DNA of 64,000 bases from NCBI GenBank assembly GCA_937907395.1, contig CALCII010000013.1, forward strand, positions 310,001 through 374,000, written 5' to 3'. Below, piece by piece: positions 17,532 to 25,600 of the stretch. The stretch comes from an uncultured Chitinophagaceae bacterium (GTDB taxonomy: Bacteria > Bacteroidota > Bacteroidia > Chitinophagales > Chitinophagaceae). The position numbers were made by a program, and so were the translations under genes. The notes under the pieces are model-generated. The model was not told the origin of the DNA, did not search any database, and worked only from the letters and a program-made list of their open reading frames with translations. Each line of letters begins with the position of its first letter. Position 1 is the stretch's first letter.

Positions 17532-18023
17532 ATGAATAAAAACTATTTCATAGAGCTGGCTGATTATAATTTGTGGGCAAATAAAATTGTCTGCAACTGG
17601 CTTGAACAGATTTCTGAATCGCAGTGGAATCAGGAAGTGGTGAGTAGTTTTAATAGCATTCAGCAAACAACATTACATATCATCAGTGCGGAAAAAGCAT
17701 GGTTGGAAAGGTTTCAAAACAAGGAAAACATTGTCTGGTTGCAGTCATCATTTAAGGGAACGAAAGAGGAACACATAGCTCTTTGGTTGCAAACATCTGG
17801 AGAGTTAAATAAATATATCAGCGAGTTTGCAGATGATCGTTTGGAAGAGAAACTTGAGTTTAAACGAATAAACGGAGAAGTGTATACGATGCCGTATTAT
17901 CAGTTGTTTGCTCATGTCGTCAACCATGCAGCATATCACCGTGGACAACTGGTGACTATGTTGCGGCAAACAGGGTTTACAAATGTTCAGTCAACAGATT
18001 TGCTGAGCTTTTACAGAAGTTAA
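17532..18023 (+). CDS. DinB-family four-helix protein within the ilv operon
   Basis: A 163-residue DinB/YfiT-like protein, a four-helix bundle with a three-His metal site typical of thiol-dependent transferases. Visible His candidates are T-L-H-I-I-S, F-A-H-V-V-N-H and A-A-Y-H-R-G-Q-L near the C-terminus, the hallmark Y-H-R-G-Q motif included. No known DinB protein takes part in branched-chain amino-acid synthesis. It is placed tightly between ilvD (16 nt) and ilvB (29 nt), so it is co-transcribed; the link may be a passenger relationship or an unrecognised role. Confidence 0.85.
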   Translation: MNKNYFIELADYNLWANKIVCNWLEQISESQWNQEVVSSFNSIQQTTLHIISAEKAWLERFQNKENIVWLQSSFKGTKEEHIALWLQTSGELNKYISEFADDRLEEKLEFKRINGEVYTMPYYQLFAHVVNHAAYHRGQLVTMLRQTGFTNVQSTDLLSFYRS

Positions 18024-18052
18024 ACGATTCAATTCATTATATAACGTTTTTT

Positions 18053-19804
18053 ATGTCAGTACTTGAAGCAAAATCCGAAATAAAAACCCAGAAGCCTGAA
18101 GTGCGTTCTATTTCAGGTTCGCTGGCAGTAATGGAAGCGATGATAGCAGAGGGAGTTAAAACAATCTTTGGCTATCCCGGCGGTGCCATCATGCCCATCT
18201 ATGATGCACTTTATGATTATCACGATCAGTTACAACATATACTTGTCCGTCACGAACAAGGTGCCATACATGCTGCACAAGGATTTGCACGTGCCAGTGG
18301 TAAAACCGGAGTTGTATTTGCAACCAGTGGCCCCGGTGCAACCAACCTTGTAACAGGATTGGCTGATGCGATGATTGATTCAACACCTGTGGTATGTATT
18401 ACCGGACAGGTATTTGCTCATTTGCTTGGTACCGATGCGTTCCAGGAAACGGATGTAGTAAACATTACAACGCCTGTTACTAAATGGAATTACCAGGTAA
18501 CAGATGCTAATGAAATTCCTCATGTGCTTGCAAAAGCATTTTATATAGCAGGAAGCGGTCGTCCCGGACCTGTATTGATCGATATAACCAAAAATGCACA
18601 GTTACAGTTATTTGAGTATGCCGGGTATGAAAAATGCGATCATGTAAGAAGTTACCGCCCGGCGCCTATTGTTCGCCGTGAGTATGTGGAAGAAGCAGCC
18701 AGGCTCATCAATGAGGCAGAGCGTCCTTTTGTGATATTCGGACAAGGGGTACTTCTAGGAAAAGCCGAAAAAGAATTCAAAGCCTTTATTGAAAAAGCAG
18801 GAATACCTTCTGCCTGGACAATCATGGGCATGAGTGCCATCCCAACCGATCATCCGTTGGCAGTTGGTATGTTGGGGATGCATGGAAACTATGGTCCCAA
18901 TGTGTTAACCAATGAATGCGATGTGTTGATTGCAGTGGGTATGCGTTTCGATGATCGTGTTACCGGTCGGCTGGATAAATATGCCAAGCAGGCGAAAGTG
19001 ATTCATCTGGATATTGATCCTGCTGAAATTGATAAGAATGTAAAAACAACAGTACCGGTGTGGGGCGATTGTAAGGAAACCTTGCCTTTGCTTACATCAT
19101 TGGTGCAGTCGAAAGTATATCCGCAGTGGTTGCAGAAGTTTCATGATTACATGGCAAAAGAACAATCGGTTTGTATCGATCCTGAAATGAACCCGGTTGG
19201 TGATGTGATGTCAATGGGAGAAGTAATCAAAGAACTGAATGATCTTACAAAAGGTGATGCTATTATAGTAACAGATGTGGGCCAGCACCAAATGGTAGCT
19301 TGTCGTTATGCAAAAATGAATCACAGTAAGAGTAATATTACAAGTGGCGGATTGGGCACAATGGGCTATGCATTACCGGCTTCTATTGGTGCAGCCTACG
19401 GTGATCCCAACCGCACTGTTGTTGCAGTGATTGGCGATGGTGGTTTTCAGATGACTATCCAGGAGCTTGGCACCATCATGCAATACAAGCCGAAGGTGAA
19501 ATTGCTGATCCTGAATAACAATTTCCTTGGAATGGTTCGTCAATGGCAACAATTATTTCATGAGAAGCGCTATTCATTCGTGGATATTCAGAGTCCCGAT
19601 TTTGTACAGGTAGCAAAAGGATATCATATCAACGGGCAATCAATCAATGATCGGTCTCAACTCAGGGCAGCTCTGCAAACCATGCTGGATTATGATGGAA
19701 CTTATTTGCTCGAAGTGATGGTAGGTAAGGAAAATAATGTGTTCCCGATGGTGCCACAGGGCAGAGGGGTTGCTGAAATTGTTCTAAGCAAAGAAGAAAT
19801 ATAA
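18053..19804 (+). CDS. ilvB: Acetolactate synthase large (catalytic) subunit
   Basis: TPP-, FAD- and Mg-dependent enzyme joining two pyruvates, or pyruvate and 2-oxobutyrate, the first common step of Val/Leu/Ile synthesis. 583 residues. Motifs: F-G-Y-P-G-G-A-I-M-P-I, the catalytic Glu in R-H-E-Q-G-A-I-H-A-A-Q-G, F-Q-E-T-D, R-F-D-D-R-V-T-G-R and the TPP motif G-D-G-G-F-Q-M-T. Partner of ilvN, which is usually only a few bases downstream; here a 472-nt insertion carrying a four-helix-bundle gene separates them. Confidence 0.96.
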   Translation: MSVLEAKSEIKTQKPEVRSISGSLAVMEAMIAEGVKTIFGYPGGAIMPIYDALYDYHDQLQHILVRHEQGAIHAAQGFARASGKTGVVFATSGPGATNLVTGLADAMIDSTPVVCITGQVFAHLLGTDAFQETDVVNITTPVTKWNYQVTDANEIPHVLAKAFYIAGSGRPGPVLIDITKNAQLQLFEYAGYEKCDHVRSYRPAPIVRREYVEEAARLINEAERPFVIFGQGVLLGKAEKEFKAFIEKAGIPSAWTIMGMSAIPTDHPLAVGMLGMHGNYGPNVLTNECDVLIAVGMRFDDRVTGRLDKYAKQAKVIHLDIDPAEIDKNVKTTVPVWGDCKETLPLLTSLVQSKVYPQWLQKFHDYMAKEQSVCIDPEMNPVGDVMSMGEVIKELNDLTKGDAIIVTDVGQHQMVACRYAKMNHSKSNITSGGLGTMGYALPASIGAAYGDPNRTVVAVIGDGGFQMTIQELGTIMQYKPKVKLLILNNNFLGMVRQWQQLFHEKRYSFVDIQSPDFVQVAKGYHINGQSINDRSQLRAALQTMLDYDGTYLLEVMVGKENNVFPMVPQGRGVAEIVLSKEEI

Positions 19805-19807
19805 AAG

Positions 19808-19835
19808 AAAAGTAAAAAGTCAAAAATAAAAAAGT
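19808..19835 (+). repeat. Left inverted repeat of the four-helix-bundle cassette
   Basis: A/G-rich 28-nt sequence with AAAAAGTCAAAAA at its centre, beginning three bases after the ilvB stop and running into the GTG of the next ORF. It is complementary to 20242-20271. Confidence 0.8.
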
Positions 19836-20223
19836 GTCTGAAGAATTTGTAACTGTTGTTGATGATAGGCAGCCTGTTTATAATATCAGGCACAGGGCTT
19901 TTTACTTTTCAAAAGATGTTTTGGAGTTCATTGGAAAAACGAAGTTTGAACGTATTCATTTTTCCATTTTTGATCAGTTGTTGAGGAGTGCAACATCGAT
20001 AGGAGCAAATCTTGTTGAGGGTAGTGCAGGTGTTTCTGAAAAGGATTTTCTAAACTTTAATGCTATTGCATTAAAGTCTGCTAACGAAACCAAATATTGG
20101 TTGGCACTTCTGAAAGAAACAAACCTTGGAGTGAAAACAGATCTGGAGAATTTGATTAAGGAGGCTGATGAGATATCTAAGATTGTGGCAACTATTATAA
20201 TTAATATAAAGAATCGGTCATGA
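19834..20223 (+). CDS. Four-helix-bundle protein of the 23S rRNA intervening-sequence (S23/Avd-like) family
   Basis: 129 residues from a GTG start. Family hallmarks: L-L-R-S-A-T-S-I-G-A-N-L-V-E-G (about 49-63), then K-D-F-L-N-F and A-L-K-S-A-N-E-T-K-Y-W-L (about 70-90), with four long helices. Known members are encoded inside 23S rRNA IVS elements, occur as free-standing genes, and are related to Avd accessory proteins of diversity-generating retroelements; their biochemical role is unsettled and may involve nucleic-acid binding. No reverse transcriptase is present here. The gene interrupts ilvB-ilvN and is bounded by inverted repeats. Confidence 0.88.
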   Translation: MSEEFVTVVDDRQPVYNIRHRAFYFSKDVLEFIGKTKFERIHFSIFDQLLRSATSIGANLVEGSAGVSEKDFLNFNAIALKSANETKYWLALLKETNLGVKTDLENLIKEADEISKIVATIIINIKNRS

Positions 20224-20271
20224 CTTTTTATTTTAACTTTTGACTTTTTATTTTTTGACTTTTTAACTTTT
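20221..20271 (-). repeat. Right repeat block (TGACTTTTTA units) of the cassette
   Basis: Three TGACTTTTTA units start at 20221, 20241 and 20256; the segment 20242-20271 is the reverse complement of the left repeat. The first unit supplies the TGA stop of the four-helix-bundle gene. Ends six bases before the ilvN ATG at 20277. Confidence 0.8.
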
Positions 20272-20276
20272 ATTAT

Positions 20277-20867
20277 ATGCATAAGCAGGAATATACGATC
20301 ACCGTTTACACAGAGAACCAGGTTGGGTTGCTCAATCGTATTGCTATTATTTTTTCCAGGAGAAAAATCAATATTGAGAGTTTAAATACGTCACCTTCCG
20401 AAGTGGATAGTGTGCATCGCTTTACAATTGTGATCAACGAAACAGAAGAAGTGGTTCGTAAACTTTGCCGCCAGATTGAAAAACAGGTGGAAGTATTGAA
20501 AGCATATTTCAATACCAACGATGAAATTGTATGGCAGGAATTGGCTCTTTATAAAGTGCCCACCGATGTGATTGCAGAACATGTGAAAGTGGAGCGGTTG
20601 CTTAGTCAGCATGGAGCAAAAGCTGTTGTAATCCGTAAGGATTATACAGTGTTTGAAGTAGCAGGACACCGTGAAGAAACAGATAATTTCATTAAGGTAT
20701 TAGAGCCTTATGGGTTAATTGAGTTTGTAAGAAGTGCCCGTGTGGCCATTATTAAAAGCAGTGATGGCTTCCATAATAAACTCAAAGAGTTTGAGCGCAG
20801 GGAGCCTAGCGAAGAAGTAATTGAGAATGAGTTCCTCGATAAAAACGAAGAAGTATTCAGCATGTAA
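20277..20867 (+). CDS. ilvN: Acetolactate synthase small (regulatory) subunit
   Basis: 196 residues with an N-terminal ACT domain (Y-T-I-T-V-Y-T-E-N-Q-V-G-L-L-N-R-I-A) and a C-terminal ACT-like domain (about 80-160). It activates IlvB and confers valine feedback inhibition (family knowledge). Because the LeuA here lacks its regulatory domain, IlvN is the only evident amino-acid-sensing enzyme subunit in the operon. Separated from ilvB by the four-helix-bundle cassette; ilvC follows after 45 nt. Confidence 0.93.
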   Translation: MHKQEYTITVYTENQVGLLNRIAIIFSRRKINIESLNTSPSEVDSVHRFTIVINETEEVVRKLCRQIEKQVEVLKAYFNTNDEIVWQELALYKVPTDVIAEHVKVERLLSQHGAKAVVIRKDYTVFEVAGHREETDNFIKVLEPYGLIEFVRSARVAIIKSSDGFHNKLKEFERREPSEEVIENEFLDKNEEVFSM

Positions 20868-20912
20868 TTATAAACGAACAGAAACTAAAACAAGTAAAAT
20901 TAAAATCAGACA

Positions 20913-22409
20913 ATGGCAAATTATTTCAATTCATTATCACTCAGAGAGCAACTGAACCAGTTAGGTGTATGCGAATTCATGGACCGCAGTGAATTTGCAG
21001 ATGGAGTGAATGTATTAAAAGGAAAAAAGATTGTAATCGTTGGTTGTGGTGCACAAGGCCTTAACCAGGGTTTGAATATGAGAGACTCCGGTCTGGATAT
21101 TGCTTATGCTTTACGTAAGGAAGCAATTGACGAAAAACGTGCATCCTGGAAGAATGCTACTGAGAATGGATTTAAGGTGGGGACTTATGAAGAATTGATT
21201 CCTTCTGCAGATCTGGTTTTGAACCTGACGCCCGATAAACAGCACACGGCTGTGGTTGGCGCTGTAATGCCGCTGATGAAAAAAGGCGCTACACTTTCTT
21301 ATTCACATGGTTTCAATATCGTGGAAGAAGGTATGCAGATCCGTAAAGATCTTACTGTGATCATGGTGGCTCCAAAGTCTCCAGGCTCAGAAGTTCGTGA
21401 AGAATACAAACGTGGTTTTGGTGTTCCTACGTTGATTGCTGTTCATCCGGAAAATGATCCCGAAGGAAAAGGTTTGGCACAGGCAAAAGCATATGCTGTT
21501 GCTACCGGTGGAGATCGTGCCGGTGTGCTTCGTTCTTCGTTTGTGGCAGAAGTGAAAAGTGATCTCATGGGCGAACAAACCATTCTTTGCGGTGTGTTGC
21601 AAACCGGTTCTATTCTCAGCTTTAATAAAATGGTGGAGAAAGGAGTCGATGCCGCTTATGCAGCCAAACTGATTCAATACGGTTGGGAAGTAATTACAGA
21701 AGCATTGAAACATGGTGGTGTTACTGCCATGATGGACCGTTTATCCAACCCCGCCAAAATCAAAGCATTTGAATTATCAACTGAACTGAAGAATATTCTT
21801 CGTCCGCTGTTCCAAAAGCACCAGGATGATATCATGAGTGGTGAATTTTCTTCCACCATGATGAAAGACTGGGCAAATGATGATAAAAACCTGTTGACCT
21901 GGCGTGCAGCAACCGGTGAAACTGCTTTTGAAAAAACAGCACCAACTACAGATGCTATTGCTGAACAGGAATATTTTGATAATGGATTGTTGATGGTGGC
22001 ATTCATTCGTGCCGGCGTGGAACTGGCATTTGAAACAATGGTGGAAGCAGGTATCAAACCTGAATCTGCTTACTACGAATCACTGCACGAAACACCGTTG
22101 ATTGCAAATACTATTGCACGTAAAAAATTATATGAGATGAACCGTGTGATTTCAGATACAGCTGAGTATGGTTGTTATCTGTTTGATCATGCAGCAAAAC
22201 CTTTGCTGGCCGAATTCATGAAGTTGGTGGATAAGGATATTATCGGAACCAATTTCAATGCAGGAAAAGATGGCGGTGTTGATAATCGTGAGCTGATTGA
22301 AGTGAACCGTATCATCCGTAATCATCCTGTTGAAAAAGTTGGAACAGTATTACGTTCTGCAATGACAGCCATGAAAGCAATCCAGACGGCAACTCTGGAA
22401 AAGAAATAG
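20913..22409 (+). CDS. ilvC: Ketol-acid reductoisomerase, class II (long form)
   Basis: Isomerises and reduces acetolactate and acetohydroxybutyrate with NADPH and Mg. At 498 residues it is the long class II enzyme (E. coli type, about 491) with a duplicated knotted C-terminal domain rather than the 330-residue class I form. Motifs: G-C-G-A-Q-G-L-N-Q-G nucleotide fold, the R-K-E/R-A-S-W cofactor loop typical of NADPH preference, and acidic metal ligands in D-L-M-G-E-Q. Last gene of the leu/ilv block; a perfect hairpin follows five bases after the stop. Confidence 0.95.
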   Translation: MANYFNSLSLREQLNQLGVCEFMDRSEFADGVNVLKGKKIVIVGCGAQGLNQGLNMRDSGLDIAYALRKEAIDEKRASWKNATENGFKVGTYEELIPSADLVLNLTPDKQHTAVVGAVMPLMKKGATLSYSHGFNIVEEGMQIRKDLTVIMVAPKSPGSEVREEYKRGFGVPTLIAVHPENDPEGKGLAQAKAYAVATGGDRAGVLRSSFVAEVKSDLMGEQTILCGVLQTGSILSFNKMVEKGVDAAYAAKLIQYGWEVITEALKHGGVTAMMDRLSNPAKIKAFELSTELKNILRPLFQKHQDDIMSGEFSSTMMKDWANDDKNLLTWRAATGETAFEKTAPTTDAIAEQEYFDNGLLMVAFIRAGVELAFETMVEAGIKPESAYYESLHETPLIANTIARKKLYEMNRVISDTAEYGCYLFDHAAKPLLAEFMKLVDKDIIGTNFNAGKDGGVDNRELIEVNRIIRNHPVEKVGTVLRSAMTAMKAIQTATLEKK

Positions 22410-22413
22410 ATCG

Positions 22414-22451
22414 GTTGCAGGAATTCAATTATGCAATTGAATTCCTGCAAC
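22414..22451 (+). terminator. Perfect 17-bp hairpin between ilvC and gltB
   Basis: Arms GTTGCAGGAATTCAATT and its exact complement with the loop ATGC. There is no T-run after it on either strand, so it is an atypical terminator, an mRNA-stabilising 3' structure or a processing site rather than a classical intrinsic terminator. It marks the border between the leu/ilv and glt units. Confidence 0.6.
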
Positions 22452-22611
22452 AATATCCAACCCTTTGAAAGCAACTAATGAGACTACTGAGCAAATCGAG
22501 ATATTGAACGACCACTGCGGCAAAACATCTGTTAGTTGTAGAAAGGATAACTTTAGATGATTGCTTGCTTACGGTTTGTTTGCTGTTAAAACTTAAAAAA
22601 GTAAACGTTAC

Positions 22612-25600
22612 ATGGTAAGTAAGAAAGGTTTGTACGATCCTTCATTTGAACACGATGCCTGCGGTATCGGATTTGTTGCCAGTATCAAAGGCAATAAGTC
22701 TCATCAAAACATTTCCGATGCATTAACGGTTCTCGAAAACATGGAACACCGTGGTGCTTGTGGTTGCGAGAACAATACAGGTGATGGTGCAGGTATCATG
22801 ATTCAAACGCCTCATGAATTTTTCTTTGAGGAATGTTTGAAATTAGGTGTTCATCTTCCGTCTTATGGTCGTTATGGCGTAGGTGTATTATTCTTTCCCA
22901 GGGAAATTAAACTAAGGGAGGAATGCCGTTCTATTTTCAGTCGTACGGCTGAAAAACTGGGCATTGAAATTCTTACGTTCCGGAAGGTTCCTGTCAATCC
23001 CGATGGTATTGGCCCCACAGCTTTAAGTGTGGAACCGGAAATGGAACAAGTGTTTCTGGCTTGCCCCGATCATATTACCAATCCGGATGATTTTGAACGC
23101 AAACTTTTTGTATTGCGCAATCACGCCACACATCTCATCAACAATACAGTGAAGAAAGATGCCATTGGTTTTTATGTGGCATCGATGTCATATAAATCAG
23201 TTGTATATAAAGGACAGCTCACAAGCGGTCAAGTACGTAATTATTTCCCTGATCTCAGCAATAAACGTGTGGTAAGTGCTTTTGGTTTGGTGCATAGCCG
23301 TTTTGCCACCAATACATTTCCTTCCTGGAAACTGGCACAACCATTCCGCTTTATTGCACATAATGGTGAAATCAATACGTTGCAAGGAAACCTCAACTGG
23401 TTGCGCACAGGCGAACATGGCTTTACTTCTCCCTTCTTCTCAAAAGAAGAAATGGAAATGTTATTACCAATTGTAGGAGAGGGGCAATCAGATTCTGCCT
23501 GTCTGGATAATATGGTGGAATTACTCACATTAACCGGACGTTCTTTGCCACATGTAATGATGATGTTGATTCCTGAAGCATGGGATAGTAATGATCTCAT
23601 GGATCCGGTGAAGAAAGCATTCTATGAATACCATGCATCGATCATGGAACCATGGGATGGCCCGGCATCTATCAGTTTCACCGATGGTAAAATCATAGGA
23701 GCAACCTTAGACAGAAATGGTTTGCGCCCTTCCCGTTATTGTGTAACAACAGATGATCGTGTGATCATGGCTTCAGAGACAGGTGCATTGCCTGTTGATC
23801 CAAAAATCATAAAAGAAAACGGGCGACTGCAACCGGGAAAAATGTTTGTGGTGGATATGGAGCAGGGACGAATCATCAGTGATGATGAATTGAAACACAC
23901 CATCTGTTCTCAGAAACCTTACGGCGATTGGTTGAATCAATATAAAATCCGTTTGGAAGAACTCGAAGATCCAAGAGTTGAGTTCTCGCATCTGAGCGAT
24001 GAACATATTTTGAAGTATCAGAAAGCATTCGGATATTCAACAGAAGATATTGATACCATTATCAAACCAATGGCGATTGATGGTAAAGAACCCATCGGCT
24101 CCATGGGCACAGATGTACCGCTGGCGGTATTGAGTGATCAGCCGCAACATCTCTCATCTTATTTCAAGCAATTATTCGCACAGGTAACCAATCCGCCCAT
24201 TGATCCCATTCGTGAACGCATGGTGATGAGCCTTGCAACGTTTGTGGGTAACAATGGTAATCTGTTGGATGAAGATCCTACACATTGCCATACAGTGGCA
24301 TTGAAACATCCGGTACTTACAAGTAAAGAACTGGAAAAGATCAGAAGTATTGATACAGGTATCTTCCAGGCAAAAACATTACAGACTTATTTCCGTGCCG
24401 ATGGAAAACCGGATGCATTGAAACGTGGCCTCGATCGTATCTGCCGCTATGCAGAAGATGCAGTGCATGATGGATTTGAAGTGTTGATTCTTTGCGATCG
24501 TGCTGTTGACAGTGATCATGCGGCGATTCCTTCTCTGCTGGCTACTGCTGCTATTCATCACCATCTGATCCGTAAAGGATTACGTGGACAAGTGGGTATT
24601 GTTGTAGAAGCAGGAGATGTGTGGGAAGTGCATCACTTCGCCTGTTTGCTGGCGTTTGGTGCTACAGCTATCAATCCATATCTCGCATTAGCTTCTATCC
24701 GAAATATGAAAGTAAACGGACAACTGAAAACAGATCTTAGTTGGGAAGAACTCCGTTACAATTATATCAAAGCCGTAAATGATGGATTGCTGAAAGTGTT
24801 TTCTAAGATGGGTATCTCTACACTTCAGTCTTATCAAGGCGCACAGATATTTGAAATACTTGGTTTGAACCAGGAAGTGGTGGATAAATATTTTACAGGT
24901 GCTACCAGTCGTATTCAGGGTATTGGTCTCACAGAAATTGCGAAAGAAGCATTAGTAAAACATTTCTTCGCATTCAACAAAAAAGATATTCCTGTAGATC
25001 GCTTACCGGTAGGTGGTGTATATCAATGGAAACGCAAAGGTGAATTCCATTTGTTCAATCCCACTACGATTCACTTGTTACAGTATTCAACAAAGCTGAA
25101 TGACTACGCTACTTTTAAAAAGTATTCGAAGGCTGTGAATGAGCAAAGTGAAAAAGCATGCACACTTCGCAGTTTGTTTGAATTTAAACGCAATCGTCCA
25201 TCCATCTCTATTGATGAAGTGGAACCGGCCGAAAATATTTACAAGCGTTTCGCAACCGGTGCTATGAGCTTCGGTTCTATTTCATGGGAAGCACACACCA
25301 CATTGGCAATTGCTATGAATCGCTTAGGTGGTAAAAGTAATACCGGTGAAGGTGGTGAGGATGAACGACGTTACACACCGCTTGAAAATGGTGACAGCAT
25401 GCGTTCTGCTATTAAGCAGGTGGCATCTGCACGTTTTGGTGTAACCAGTTTGTATCTCACCGAAGCAGATGAATTGCAGATTAAAATGGCACAGGGTGCT
25501 AAGCCGGGTGAAGGCGGACAATTGCCCGGGCATAAAGTAGATGAGTGGATCGGGAAGGTACGTCACTCAACACCTGGTGTTGGTTTGATTTCTCCTCCTC

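Larger units (their letters stand above)
19808..20271 (+). mobile_element. Putative IVS-like cassette (inverted repeats plus four-helix-bundle gene)
   Basis: The left repeat (19808-19835) and the right repeat (20242-20271) are complementary with only a few mismatches or one-base gaps; both centre on AAAAAGTCAAAAA / TTTTTGACTTTTT. They enclose a single gene of the 23S rRNA intervening-sequence protein family. The gene's GTG start lies in the left repeat and its TGA stop is the TGA of a TGACTTTTTA unit. In 23S rRNA, IVS elements have the same layout: complementary ends around a four-helix-bundle ORF, excised by RNase III (known). Here the element interrupts the ilvBN mRNA (seen). No transposase and no target duplication that I can delimit. 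Confidence 0.45.

Noticed and set aside
20221..20276. T-rich TGACTTTTTA block read as a simple ilvN promoter or low-complexity noise
   Set aside because: Its near-perfect complementarity to the A-rich block at 19808-19835 and the symmetric position around one gene are better explained by a paired repeat; a promoter inside it cannot be excluded, but no TAnnTTTG is present.
22477..22506. Short ORF M-R-L-L-S-K-S-R-Y ahead of gltB as a leader peptide
   Set aside because: No enrichment in Gln or Glu codons and no terminator hairpin with T-run follows before gltB; unlike the leuA case there is no supporting architecture.
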